Assembly (NCBI GenBank): GCA_030710605.1 | Contig: CP092871.1 | Coordinates: 67,537,887 to 67,601,886 of the forward strand | Length of the DNA: 64,000 nucleotides | Source: Cordylochernes scorpioides | Taxonomy: Eukaryota; Arthropoda; Arachnida; Pseudoscorpiones; Chernetidae | Reading direction: 5' to 3' | Shown here: positions 8,703 to 19,988 of the stretch, one piece after another | How positions within the stretch are numbered: position 1 is the first letter of the stretch | Layout: every line of letters begins with the position of its first letter | Translations under genes and position numbers: made by a program | The notes under the pieces: generated by a model | What the model was told of the DNA's origin: nothing | The model's input: the letters and a program-made list of their open reading frames with translations, nothing else | Databases searched by the model: none

Positions 8703-11700
8703 AATCCCCGGCATGAATGTGGAGACATCACGAGGTTGTAGCGTAACTTCTCAAATGTCGGCCTTGGTAGCGGCTTGGTCAGAATGTCCGCCTTCATGTC
8801 GCCAGTTGGGCAGTAGACCATTTTTATCACTGTCTTCTTCTGAAGATCCTTCAGGTGATGGATCTTGGTTGCGATGTGCTTGGTTCTAGAAGACACTTTT
8901 TCGGATGAACATATCTTGAGACATGATTGATTGTCTTGGTGGAAGTAGATTGGAGCTTTCTGTTCCAGTTCGAGATCCTTTAGCAAGTCGAGAAGCCATA
9001 ACAGTTCTTGTGAGGCTTCAGCTGCGGAGATAAGTTCCGCTTCGGTGGATGAGAGAGATACGCAACCTTGTTTCCCAGTCATCCATGAGATGGGGTTTGA
9101 TCCCAGTAGGAACAAGTTTCCGCTTAGTGATTTTCTGTCGGTGTTGTCGCTTGCCCATTTGGCATCGCTGTATGCTTCCAGCGTGGGAGGTTTTTGGTTA
9201 GATATGCGTAGCTCGAGTTCTTTAGTAGTTTTTAGATATCTTACGATTCTTTTTGCTGCATTCCAGTCACAATTTCTAGGATTCTGGTTTCTGCTGCTGA
9301 GTATGCAGACTGGAGCTGCGATATCTGGTCTGGATACTACGCTTAGGTACAATAGTGAGCCTATCAGTTGTTGGTATTGGACGTTGTTTGGTAGAAGTTT
9401 TTCATCAGATATACCGGGATATCCGCTTCCCATGGGAGTGAAAGTAGGTTTCGCTTCTTGGAGATTGTACCTTTCAACTAATTCTTGGATTTTATTCTTT
9501 TGGCTCAGAAGGAGTTCACCTTCTCTGTTCATTGAGATTTCTATACCAATGAATTGAGTGGGGTCTCCAAGGTTCTTTATTTCGAATTCTTTTTCGAGAG
9601 TTTTTACAGTGTTTTGGATGATTATTTCGGAATCGCTTGCAAGGAGCATGTCATCCACATATAGAATCAAGTAGATGGAATGGTTTTCTTCATTCTTGGT
9701 GAATAGGCATGGGTCTACAATGCTCTGTTTGAAGTTATTTTTAATTAGAGTGCTTGCAATTTTTGTGTTCCAAGATCTTCCAGCTTGTTTTAGACCGTAA
9801 ATTGCCTTCTTTAGTTTGCAGACTTTGTTTGTTTGTTTTGTAGGGAGTCCTTCTGGGAGTTCCATGTAGAGTTCTTTATCTAGGTCGCCGTGTAGGAACG
9901 CTGTCTTGACATCGAGGTGGATCACTTGCATCCCTTTGTAGACTGATGCGGCTAGGAAGGCTCTAATTGTAGAATGCTTCACAATTGGTGCAAAGGTTTC
10001 TTCGTAGTCTCGGCCAAATTTCTGATTGAACCCTTTTGCTACGAGTCTGGCTTTGTACCGCTCTATTTCTCCTTTGGAATTGAGTTTTTGTTTATAGGTC
10101 CATTTACATCCTATGATCTTTTTGTCCTTAGGTAGAGGCGTTAGTTCCCATACATTGTTCTTCTCAAGAGAATTTAGTTCTTCGTTCATTGCTTGTAGCC
10201 ATTTTTCTCTTTCTATTTTTGGTAATTGTAGGACTTCCGAGTAGCTGGTGGGTGTCGGAATGTCTTGAGCTTCAGTTTTGTACAGCATGTAGTCATTTCT
10301 TATGGGAGGTATTCCCTTTGTTGGTCTCGTGGATCTTCTTTGTGTGACCACTTGTGTTCCTGTGCTTGTACCGGGTTGAAGGTAATCCTCGGTTTCTGAG
10401 TCCTCAAGGTTTTCGGATTGTGTTCCTGGTTCCTGACTTTCCTCTGCATTTCCAATATGATTGTAGGAAGTTAGATCTGAGCTTAGTACTTGTGGTGAAG
10501 TTGTTTTTGTGGAAGCGTGGTGAAACCCATTTTCTTTTTCTAGAAATTTTACGGATCTGCTGATTGTGATGTTGTCTGTATCGTGCAGGATTCTGTATCC
10601 TTTGCTTCGATCATCGTATCCAAGAAAGATCCCTTCGATAACTTTGCTATCCAACTTGTTTCTTTTTATCTTGGGAATATAGGCGAAGGCTTTACATCCG
10701 AATCTTTTTAGATGCTTCAGACTGGGCTTCCTGTTGGTCCATAGTTCAAATGGAGTCTTGTCTGTAGCTTTCGAGGGTATATGGTTGTGTAGGTAATTAG
10801 CTGTGGTAACCGCTTCCGCCCATAGAGACTGTGGGAGTCCTGAGTCAAACAGCATGCATCTTGTCATCTCCATTAGTGATCGATTTTTCCTTTCGGCTAC
10901 TTCGTTCTGGGCTGGTGAGTAGGGGACTGTTAGCTGATGTTTGATTCCGCTTTGGTTCAGGAAATCTTCGACTTGTCGGTTTACGTACTCACGACCGTTG
11001 TCTGTCCGTATGGTTTGGATATTTTTTCCAAATTCCGTGTGTGCTGAGATGACGTAGTCTTTTATTTTTTCATAGGCTTCGTCTTTTCCTTTCAGGAGGT
11101 AGGTCTTCGTGTATCTGCTGTAGTCATCAGTGAAGGTGATGAAGTATCTCTTACCGCTGAGAGAGTTAGTTGGTAATGGACCGCAGATATCACTGTGGAC
11201 AAGTTGAAGTGTTTCAGTTGCTCTGTACTCTGTCTTCTTTGGAAAAGGGGTTTCGGTGAGTTTTCCTTGAATGCACTGGACGCAGTCTGTGCTGTGCGAA
11301 CAGTTATTTAGACTTAGTCCTCTTGCTAGGTTCTCATTTTGAATTTTCTTAATTGATTCTATATTTCTGTGTCCTAGTCTGTCGTGCCAGAGCATGAGGC
11401 AATTTTTGTTCTTGCAGTGGTTTTGTTTTGCAACATTTGCTTTGAATGTGCGAGTTTGGGGGTTGTCATCCAGGTGGAGTCGGTACATTCCATTGTCAAG
11501 TATACCGTTCGCGAGGGCTGTGTTGTCTCTTTCGATGGTACACCAATCTCTTTTGAACGTCACTTTACATCCGTTGGAGGTGGCCGCACTCACTGACAGA
11601 AGGTTGTCTGTTAGTTCCGGGATGTAGAGAACCTTTGTGAGAAGTAAGGTGTCAGTCTTTCCTTGGGGTGTGATGACTTTGATTTCTCCTTGTCCTATCC

Positions 11701-12700
11701 CTTTGACCTGCAGCTTATTGCCATTAGCAACCACAACATTTTGTGTTTGTTCTCTGTTAAGTTCAGTGAAGAAGCTTTCATCGTACGCCATATGAGATGT
11801 GGCTCCAGAGTCGACGAACCAGTTGTGTACACTTGCTTCTCGTTGAGTGCAATTGAGAGCTTTTGGGTTAGGTCCTTTTGTTGTTCTCTGGTTTGTTGGT
11901 TGTTCTTGGGTGACACTCGACTGATTTGTGTACTTTGGTACGTTTCCTCTTCTGAAGTTTTCATATTTGTACTCTTTGTTGCTGTTGTTTCGCTTTTGAT
12001 AGTGCCAACATTCTTCTTTGGAGTGGTTTGGTTTGTGGCAGAAAGAACAGAATTTCTTCTCTTTTTCTCTTCTTTGGCTTGAAGCTCCGTGGAGGCTTTT
12101 TAAGGCTTTTGATGCGGTGCTTTCGTCTTTCGAGCTTTCTACTCTGCGTGTGTGTTCATCAAGGAGTTTGTTCTTGGTAAATTCAAGCGTTAGCTCGTCA
12201 TCAGGCCTTGATTCCAACATCGTGATGAGATTGGAGTAGCTCTTTGGAAGCGAGCAAAGCAGTATAGCCGTGATGTGAGAGTCCTTTAGTGTTTCGCCAA
12301 TGGTTCGCAGTTTGTCAACAAGTTCCATCATGGTAGTGATGTGCTGTTGCATGTCTTTGTCTTCTTCGAGTTTTAAGCTGTATAGTTTCCTTAGCAAATA
12401 AATTTATCCTGAGAGTGTTTTTCTTTCATAGGTATTTTTAAGAGTGTCCCAGGTAGCTTTGGCTGTTAGTAGGTTTTTGACATGCACTATTTGTGAGTCG
12501 GCGATGCTTAGATTAATGATAGCTCTAGCTTTTGAGTCTTTCTTTTTCCATTCGACTTTAGGTTCATCTGGAATATTTTCGGTGACAACTTCCCAAAGAT
12601 CTTCCTTTTGCAAGAGCATTTCAATTTTGAAAGACCATAGTGAGTAGTTATAGCCGTCGAGCTTATTTAGGGTTACATCGTGGCTCGGGAGTGACGCCAT
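8693..12700 (-). pseudogene. Copia gag-pol polyprotein, one premature stop
   Basis: Frame of 1335 codons starting MASLPSHDV at 12700, collinear with the intact protein of copy B. Codon 99, Lys in B, is TAA here, and codon 98 is Gly instead of Glu; there is no frameshift. Downstream domains are all present: zinc knuckle CSFCHKPNHSKEEC, protease VDSGATSHM, integrase with HSD, TDNG and VAER, RT with YVDDMLL, RNase H with AYSDA, STEAE and ADILTKPL. Integrase has a further change, NEVAER for NGVAER in B. The stop removes everything after the first 98 residues, so the copy should be unable to move itself but could be mobilised by B's proteins. Confidence 0.93.
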
Positions 12701-12755
12701 TTTTGCTAAGCCTTTTTTCTTTGTCTTAACTCGTTAGTTGAATTTCATGCAATAT

Positions 12756-12770
12756 TCAGTCTCATAATCT
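12756..12770 (-). other. Primer-binding site of copy A (tRNA-Met half)
   Basis: The plus strand reads TCAGTCTCATAATCT, which equals the anticodon arm of elongator tRNA-Met as known in animals. On the element's sense strand this is the complement, placed 3 nt after the 5' LTR. See the matching site in copy B. Confidence 0.75.
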
Positions 12771-12773
12771 AAT

Positions 12774-12982
12774 TGTTGTAAGATTTAGGTACTTACAGCT
12801 TGTAGGAAGGCATGAGGACGTTGAGGATTATATGATAATAATCTTTATTATCCATTTAGCAAGAAAAGACAAAGTTATGGTAGCGAACAGTTATTGTAAT
12901 ATAGAGAAGAAGGTAAACAAACAGTTGTGATGATGATAGGTCCAGTGTGGCGCTAGCTGTCGTAGCATTCAGTTATCCAACA
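12774..12982 (-). repeat. 5' LTR of Copia copy A
   Basis: 209 bp, reads identical to the LTR at 8494-8702. Followed outside by the target duplication GATTC. Confidence 0.95.
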
Positions 12983-12987
12983 GATTC

Positions 12988-14299
12988 AAATTAAATATCA
13001 GTTTATGGGTTGGCCATAATTGTATGTAACACAAAATAATGCCTAAATAAATTATATTTCAGTTCACAAAATCTAATGCTGCAAATATTTAAACAATTTA
13101 AAAACGGCGGAAATCTAGTAATCATTTAGAAAACAATAATTTGTTTTATTTAGAGAAAATGAAACAAGAAATAATGTATATTTTGTTCACAATTTATCAT
13201 CAATAAATTAAATTAGACTATTATTCATTCATTTTTTATTAAATAAAGATCCATTATGGTTTTTAAATTATCCTTACTTATTTATAGAGTTGGACGAAAA
13301 ATGATTATCAAAGGTAATTTTGTTTTAGATAGAATGCATTTAAATTATGAATAATAACGACCCAAAACGAATTCACTATAATAATCAATATATATTATTC
13401 GGGCAGAAAATTATGAAATGGAGATTTTTACAACTACCTTTTGCGCTTCAATTTAAATATTTTAAAGGAAATTAAAATGTCATATGTTGAATTTAATATT
13501 TTTTAGGTAAAAAAGAGAGTGAATACTAATTTGTGTTTCCTTTCGGAGAAAATATTAACATAATATACCTTTTCAATTTTATTAAGAACATTTTATAATC
13601 AATAAGGACATTTTTGTTTTCATTAAAGGCATATTTTGCTTTTTGGGCAAATATAAAGATTTTTGACGATTATAACCATTTCGCTGTCAGACGAACAAGC
13701 TTGTGTTGTTAGCCAGTGCAGCTACTATTACGAGTAGATTTGCACTTTATGACGATATTCGTTTATAACACAATTTATCCGTTAATCTGGATACTATATT
13801 TTAGAAAATTTTAATTAAAAAGCATATATTGGTTCAAAATATCATTTACTTTACTTACAGGTAAAATAAATGATATTTTGATCCAATATATGCCTTTTTA
13901 ATTAAAGATTTATTTATAGATTGCTCTATATTTTCAAAAATTTAGAAAATGTGGCAAAATTACCTTCATTTACAAGTAGCCAAATACGTTTAGTTCCCTT
14001 GTGATACCGTTGAATACAGCTAAAATACAGTGTCGATTGAACTTGGAGAATACATTTATTTAAGGAATATTTCATATTAACAGACAGAAGTATAAGTGAC
14101 TAGCTTCTAAAGAAAGGTTGATAATGACACACTTGCATGTATGTGCTTAGCATACACATCAGTGTTAAGTGAGCAACACTAAATTGATTTCTACTCATTT
14201 TTTAAAATGCAATTTTAATGTTTGCAGGGATGTTTTTATGGCTTCATGTGTGTGGTAGTTAGCGAAGGGGTTAAGACAATATTTCCAATTCTTTTTTTT
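12988..14299. other. A+T-rich spacer with one compact palindrome
   Basis: Mostly featureless. At 13809-13925 the termini of MITE G (GCATATATTGGTTCAAAATA and its inverse) meet around a short centre, giving a foldback of about 115 bp. No domain-bearing frame. Confidence 0.5.
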
Positions 14300-14602
14300 A
14301 ATTATCCCTATTGAATGTGGTACAGGTTATTATAATCATGGTGGGTAGAAGTTGGCGTCTGCTTTTACTGTAAGTACACCACATTTCTAAACTTGTGAAA
14401 AGCAGTTATACTTTTACACTTAGAAATATGCCAGGGCCCCGTTTGGTTACTTGTACTCACTGGTGGGGTTGGACTTTTACAAGAATCGGGGACCATTGGA
14501 GCATTTTTTTTTTAAATTCGAAAAAAGTGCCCAATGCGAGATTCGATTCCGGGTCGTAGCGGTCGAAAACCAACGGTTTAGACCATTCTTCCACTGACCC
14601 CC
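14300..14602 (-). mobile_element. SINE-A, full-length
   Basis: Minus-strand copy: on the plus strand it begins ATTATCCCTATTGAATGTGG, passes through the body, a GCATTTTTTTTTTAAATTCG linker and the tRNA-like head (GCGAGATTCGATTCCGGG) and ends CCACTGACCCCC. All parts are in the same order as at 47624. Confidence 0.8.
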
Positions 14603-14689
14603 TTTATATACGTATATTCAAATTTGTAAAGATTAGACGCCATCTATTAATGAATTTTGAAACTATTGACGCGAATTACGATATTATTT

Positions 14690-14800
14690 ATTTAGGTGGT
14701 ATATATTAAAGTGGTGAAATCGTTGAGGTGATTTACCACTGATGAGTCAGGTCTTCCTAATAATTTTTCCATCGCAGAAAGGATAGTAGAAATTGCTTCA
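14690..14800 (+). mobile_element. Family-B foldback, partial
   Basis: Contains GGTGATTTACCACTGATGAG and ATCGCAGAAAGGATAGTAGA in the family-B order; flanking arms are not recognisable. Confidence 0.55.
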
Positions 14801-15234
14801 TTCTGAAAAAAAAAAAGAAAAAAAAAAGAGAGAAATATTTCGCTATATAGCTCTTCAAAATTCATATTATTTTTATAATATAGCTTTTTTTTTGAAGACT
14901 AAAAAAATAATTTTGAAGGTTTATACAACGCGACATTCCAAAATTTAATATCGATGTTTTAAAGTTTTAAAACCATATTTAATAAAAACTAACAATATTG
15001 TTTGTTTTAAAATTACACTATACACAATCAAATAACAATATTTTGAAGTCGAAAAATAAAATATTCGTGTTTGAATTTTTCTTATTGAAAAAAAAACCTA
15101 TTAAGTAACTTTTATATCTAATTTAAAATTCATATATATTAACTCGCTTAAATTTTTATCACATTTGAAATACAGCGTACGTTATAGGTAAACATTTTAT
15201 AAGTTTTTTCAAATATAATTGATATAAAAGTAAG

Positions 15235-15500
15235 AAACGAAAGCATTAAGGCACGAATCTTTCTTTTACAAGTAAAATAAACTTCTACTGTCTTTACTGC
15301 GATGTTAAAATATATTGGGAGGGCTTGACTCATCAGTGGTGAACCCTCTCAGCGGTTTCGCCAAATTAATCTCTAGACAATTCTACTATTGTATTGGATT
15401 CGTTTTCTTATATACCCTGTATTTTCTATGGAAGGCAGCTTAGGGGTGTTTAGTGAACCTATGGACATAAGCTTCTAGGTCTGTAGAGGTACATAATTAT
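15235..15500 (-). mobile_element. Family-B foldback, reverse orientation
   Basis: CTTCTACTGTCTTTACTGCG, then GGCTTGACTCATCAGTGG, AGCGGTTTCGCC, then the internal family word CTATGGACATAAGCTT. The same internal word occurs at 26.3, 27.07 and 55.98 kb, so it belongs to the element. The opposite arm is missing. Confidence 0.6.
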
Positions 15501-16148
15501 AAGAGAGAGAACAAATATTTTATAAAATTAAAATTGTCTGTTGACTAAACGCGAAAACATAATCCCTATTTTTTAGTTAATTCTTAAAATAAAACATAAA
15601 ACTTAAAATACAAATATTAGGTCCCCAGGGAAAAAAAGCATTTCTTCTGAAGGCCTAATGTTTGTATTTTAATATTATTCGAAGGAATATTTTATCGAAC
15701 AAAATTTAAAACTAAAAAATAACGTCTCAGTACAGTACGACAACATTAAATATACCAGACGAATAAAACAGACATTTCCAAAACACTACCATTCTCACCT
15801 AGAGTTACAATTCCTTTGTAAAAAATGTTAGTTGGTTGATTGCGCTGAGTTTCTATGGCAACTGCGTTTTTTTTTAGTTAATTGTTTTTTTCTTTAGTAA
15901 TCACTAGAAAATGGTTAGTATAACCACAACTACTTTCATAATTACTACATTTCTTGGGAGGTCTCGGAACTAGCTCCCTGGTTTTATAACACCAAATTTA
16001 GCCTAAATTGAACCTAAACTAACCTGAACCTAGCTTAACTTGAACCTATCTTAAACTATAACTACACCTAATTTCATCATGGCTTGTGAGCAATTTATGC
16101 TAGATTTAGTAAACATGGGATCTAGTCCCGAGATCTTTCTATTTCCTT
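15501..16148. other. Spacer
   Basis: No gene recognised. An internal inverted pair occurs at about 15608-15675 (ACAAATATTAGGTCCCCAGG against GGCCTAATGTTTGTATTTTA). A TAACCTGAACCTAGCTTAAC-like stretch at 16000-16060 is a degenerate short repeat. Confidence 0.4.
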
Positions 16149-16492
16149 CATCATATACACTCATGGAAAACACTTAAAGAAGCTGTACCTTTCAGAATGT
16201 ATATCGGGATTCAGACAATAACTCTGAAAGATATTACAGTGACCTTTATTGAAGACACACGAGATAACCAATATACACTCATGGACAAAACTTAGTTGCA
16301 CCTTTTGAGATGTATATCGAGATTAAGACAATAATTCTGATATTTGATACACAGTGACCTTTATTGAAGACATATGAGATAACCAAGTGTCAACAAAATT
16401 GCTTCTTTCTCCTAAAAAAAAAAAAAAAAAAAAAGACAACCGTAAACATCAAAGATTTTCCACTTCCTTAAGTTTTGTCCATTAGTGTGAAC
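16149..16492 (+). mobile_element. MITE F with duplicated head
   Basis: Two successive head segments, each starting ACACTCATGGA and running to GAGATAACCA, precede one distal half ending AAGTTTTGTCCATTAGTG. The head, about 120 bp, is thus present twice while the right TIR occurs once. The 48.2-kb copy has three heads. Confidence 0.75.
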
Positions 16493-16689
16493 ATGCCAAA
16501 CTTTAATCGGTATAAAATATATTTTAGCATGGTTCTCTTAGGTTCTTGTGAAGATTGTATGTTGTCACGGAATTGTGTCACCAAAATTCTCTATAGCAGA
16601 TAGTTCTGCTACCATTTAAAAATAACCTGTCAAGATTCGAACTTGGGGAAACTTCTGAGCCATATATTCTTAATTGCTTCACATAATTC

Positions 16690-17030
16690 TAAATTGGATA
16701 TAGGAAATTATTGTTGTTGTCGTGTCCAATGAAGAGCATCAGATGTCTCCATACATCTCTATCACAGCAGTCGCAAAGCCCTCTATCTTGGATGTGTAAA
16801 GCTGCTGTTCTGGGTCCATGTCAAATTTCTTTTGTTGTTGTTGTCGTGTCCAATGAAGAGCCTCAGATGTCTTCATACATCTCTATCACATCAATGTCCT
16901 CTATCTTGGGTGTGTAAAGCTGCTGTTCTGGGTCCATGTCAAATTTCTTTTGTTGTTGTTGTCGTGTCCAATGAAGAGCCTCAGATGTGTCCATACATCT
17001 CTATCACATCAATGTCCTCTATCTTGGGTG
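16690..17030 (+). repeat. Three tandem units of about 120 bp
   Basis: Unit beginning TTGTTGTTGTCGTGTCCAAT and containing AGATGTCTCCATACATCTCT recurs with starts near 16711, 16832 and 16950. The units are copies of the end of the LINE frame described next. Confidence 0.8.
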
Positions 17031-17268
17031 TCTGCTGTTGTGGGTCCATCAAGGCTGCGGCCATTGCTGGGCATGAGAATAGTTGGGTAGGTGTTAGTTT
17101 CACACCAGGACAATTTTTGCATGTCCTATAGGTTCTTGTGCCATCTGGATGTATTGTCATTCCTTTATAATATTTCATTCTGAGTAATCTATGATTATAT
17201 TTTAGATAGTAAATTATAAATGTATCATTTGGGAAAATATTTTCCCTAGATATACAGGAAGTATACAA
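16981..17268 (-). pseudogene. LINE ORF2 C-terminus
   Basis: Minus-strand frame with R-L-L-R-M-K-YYKGMTI, then TYRTCKNCPG and a CPAMAAALM segment. It resembles the C-terminal Cys-rich region of Jockey-like non-LTR retrotransposons and a plus-strand relative at 19440-19664 (RTGHFKGMKI, then RNCNNC). The RT domain is absent, so this is a 5'-truncated copy; its 3' end is repeated in tandem at 16690-17030. Family assignment is inference. Confidence 0.55.
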
Positions 17269-17489
17269 GTATTATACAGAAGTAGATTAAAGATATGCAA
17301 GAAAAGGCAAGGTAAAACAGAAAACGATCAGGTACCATGTTGTACACTTTCAAACGTAGCATATAAATAGAAGTAGCTGGGAAGGTTTCGGAGGGGAAAA
17401 GGGATCCAGATCTTTACAAAACGGCATTCATTTGTTTTTCTATTTATAGAAAAAATATTTATGGCCTAATATACATAAATGAAAGGATT

Positions 17490-17775
17490 CAAGCACGAAT
17501 GTTTCTTTTATATACAATACTACTATTCTTACTGGATGAAAAAATATATATTGGGAGGGCTTGGCTCATCAGTGATGAACCCTCCCTGCGGTTTCGCCAA
17601 TTTAATTCATCAGACCGCTTCTTAGAGATCTAATACTGTATTGGACGATTCTGCGGTCTGGTGGATTAAATTGGAGAAGCCGCTGGGAGGGTTCACCACT
17701 GATGAGCCAAGCCCCCTCCCCCCAATATATTTTATCATCGCAGTAAGGACAGTAGAAGTTTGTATTGTATATAAA
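17490..17775. mobile_element. Family-B foldback, both central blocks
   Basis: Left arm has GGCTTGGCTCATCAGTGATG then GCGGTTTCGCC; right arm has the inverse, GGTTCACCACTGATGAGCC. Both end in the CAGTAAGGACAGTAGAAG type arm. The two blocks form a potential long hairpin. Confidence 0.75.
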
Positions 17776-17874
17776 AGAAATATTCGTGTTTGAATACTTT
17801 ATTTTATGTGTATAAACTTGAATAAACTCAAGATTGTTTGAATCCAGAAAGACAAATAGTCCAAAAAGACGTAT

Positions 17875-18215
17875 TTATCAAGGATAAGTATCGTAAAGAT
17901 AGAGGTTGCCTGGCCGGCGGCATTCATAGTTTTTAAAATCAAAGATTCTTCGGCCAGTAAATCTTTTTTATTATCTCGACGTTTCGACAAAAATCGTTTG
18001 TCCTCGTCAGGAGCTAACAAAAATTAAAACATTTGGCAAAGCGCTAAAAATTAATCTAGATTATATTAATAAAAATTTATTATATATATTAGTAAAGGTT
18101 AATTTTTAACACTTTGCCAAATGTTTTAATTTTTGTTCGCTCCTGACGAGGACAAAAGATTTTTGTCGAAACGTCGAGATAATAAAAATATTTACTGGTC
18201 GAAGTATCTTTAATT
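17875..18215. repeat. Palindromic repeat H
   Basis: The left half contains TCGACGTTTCGACAAAAATC and AATTAAAACATTTGGCAAAG; the right half contains CTTTGCCAAATGTTTTAATT and TTTTTGTCGAAACGTCGAGA. Arms of about 130 bp surround an A+T-rich centre. A related, partly asymmetric copy lies at 19735-19985. Confidence 0.75.
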
Positions 18216-18221
18216 TGAAGA

Positions 18222-18360
18222 GATAACCTGTCTATAGCGCCCCCCTCTTGGGACTATAATAGGGTGCTATAGACAGGTCACTTTTAATGTAAATCGCATC
18301 GTACTACGTATTTAAAATCAGGCGCTATAGAGAGGAAGGCGCTGTAGACAGGTTTAACTG
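18222..18360. mobile_element. Small TIR element, CAGTTAAACCTGTC type
   Basis: Right terminus read inward is CAGTTAAACCTGTCTACAGC, preceded by TA; left side reads AACCTGTCTATAGCGC. Ends beginning CAGT..AACCT and a TA target are typical of pogo/Tigger-like MITEs. The left end has lost its first bases. Confidence 0.6.
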
Positions 18361-18639
18361 TATGTATTAGAAATAAATCGGATAACGGGACTTCTTTTAC
18401 TTCCGATCTATTTCAGGCATTCTTAAAAAGAAACAGTATAGGACACATTTTGTGTGCTCCATATCACGCTGCCTCTAAGGTGGAGAGAGCCATACAAACG
18501 TGTTAGAAAAACTACAAAGGTGATTGGTCAACCAGGTTGGCTAGATCTCTCTTGACAATGATTTACAATACACAAAAAAGCCTGCCCAGAATTCCTCCTC
18601 TACGTGGCGGGCGGGAGAAGCAGCACAAGTAAGGGACTG

Positions 18640-18785
18640 CCCTGTAGGGTGAAGTACAGTGTCGTGAGCCCCGAGATGCTACGGTAACCGTGAAGGCCTA
18701 CAGAGAACTCTGAAATGTGGCTGATTAACGGGGTAATGGCACCCTCCTTTCCATGGAGAAACAATGGACAAGACACCACCACAAC
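18640..18785 (+). repeat. LINE-type 3' tail
   Basis: The string ACTCTGAAATGTGGCTGA followed by AACGGGGTAATGGCACCC and ATGGACAAGACACCACC recurs at 51824-51905, and its last part at 19698-19713. Probably the 3' end shared by copies of one LINE family. Confidence 0.5.
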
Positions 18786-19439
18786 AGAAGAAATAGTCCA
18801 AAAAGACGATATTGATCAGAGATAAGAATGTATCGAAATACCCATTTCTGCCTAGTCCAATTTCACTAATCCTCTTCAGCCAATTAGCTTATCCAGGAAG
18901 AGTTTCCAAAAGATACAAAATCAACCCAACATTCTTTTTACCTAAATACCGGGATTATCTTTAAAACAAAATCTTTTTAAATCTTCATCCACACACATCA
19001 TTATAAAATTTAATCTTTTTGATCCTCTTAAAATTGATTTTGTATAGAAATAAAATGGAAACAATTTAGTTTAAAACATTTTCCATGAATAGGATTTCAA
19101 ATCGTTTATTTTTGTCTAGAAGAAGACAAAATGTCCCCAGTGAATAAAGCGGATTACAATTGTGAATCAAGGAGTTTTTTTTTTTATTTTACCACTCGGT
19201 GGATTTGTTTGTAAAATGTAATCAATGTTTGTTTTTTTACGTGGTATTAGAACGTCGCTGAGATTGTTTATGTATATACAATGTTCAACTCTATCTGTAT
19301 TCAGATATACATACGTATTGAAAAATATATTTCTATTATATTTATATAAAGCTATTTATTATTAATATTTACAATAGCAAAAGCAAAACTCATTACAAAA
19401 ACCAAAATACCCCAGCCCATATGCAACCTCAACATTAAC

Positions 19440-19664
19440 ATAGAATTAACGACAACAATTTCAAGAATCAGAACAGGACATTTTAAAGGAATGAAGATAA
19501 ACCCAGACATGACTAGATCCTACAGGAACTGCAATAACTGTTACAACACCCAACTCACTCTAGACCATATATACCCGGCCATCCTTGCAGCCCTCTATAT
19601 GGCAGACATCAATCCAGAAGAGGACATCCATACGGCAAAGCACCTCAGTTGGCTGGTATTGTGA
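19440..19664 (+). pseudogene. LINE ORF2 C-terminus
   Basis: A 74-codon frame ending in TGA contains RIRTGHFKGMKI, then RSYRNCNNCYN, then TLDHIYPAILAAL: the Cys-x2-Cys...His arrangement seen at the end of Jockey-like non-LTR polyproteins. It is followed by the CATGGACAAGACACCAA tail. No RT domain is present; 5'-truncated copy. Related to the minus-strand fragment at 16981-17268. Confidence 0.55.
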
Positions 19665-19734
19665 TCAGGGTGCACGGACCGATATGATCTGCTCCATGGA
19701 CAAGACACCAATACCACCGTTATTAATATTATCG

Positions 19735-19985
19735 TAAAGATAGAGGCTGCCTGGCCGGCATTCATAATTCTTCAAATTAAAGATACTTCGGCCAGCAAAT
19801 CTTTTTTACTCTTTCGACGTTTCGACAAAAATCTTTTGTCCTAGTCAGGAGCGAACAAAAATTAAAACATTTGGCAAAGCGTTAAAAATTATTCTAAGGC
19901 TGCAAAGGCGTTCTCACGCGATATTTCAAATTTTGTACGAAAAAGATTTACTGGGTGAAGTATCTTTAATTTGAAGAATTATTGA
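19735..19985. repeat. Repeat H, second copy
   Basis: Begins TCGTAAAGATAGAGGCTGCC and includes TTTCGACGTTTCGACAAAAA and AATTAAAACATTTGGCAAAG as in the copy at 17875; ends with GAAGTATCTTTAATTTGAAG. The left half of the palindrome is better preserved. Confidence 0.65.
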
Positions 19986-19988
19986 TAT

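Larger units (their letters stand above)
8494..12982 (-). mobile_element. Copia LTR retrotransposon, copy A (complete)
   Basis: 4489 bp with two 209-bp LTRs that read identical to each other, TG...CA ends and a perfect 5-bp target duplication GATTC (8489-8493 and 12983-12987). Gene order gag-protease-integrase-RT-RNase H in one frame identifies Ty1/Copia. Same family as copy B at 33520-38007. LTR identity implies a recent insertion. Confidence 0.97.

Noticed and set aside
11663-12082. Open frames antisense to Copia copies A and B (also 9045-9557, 34420-34839, 36945-37532)
   Set aside because: They mirror the conserved sense codons of the polyprotein and appear identically in both copies; no independent domain.
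12398-12403. Regulated stop-codon readthrough in Copia A
   Set aside because: Copy B has sense codons at this place with no recoding signal, so a plain nonsense mutation is simpler.
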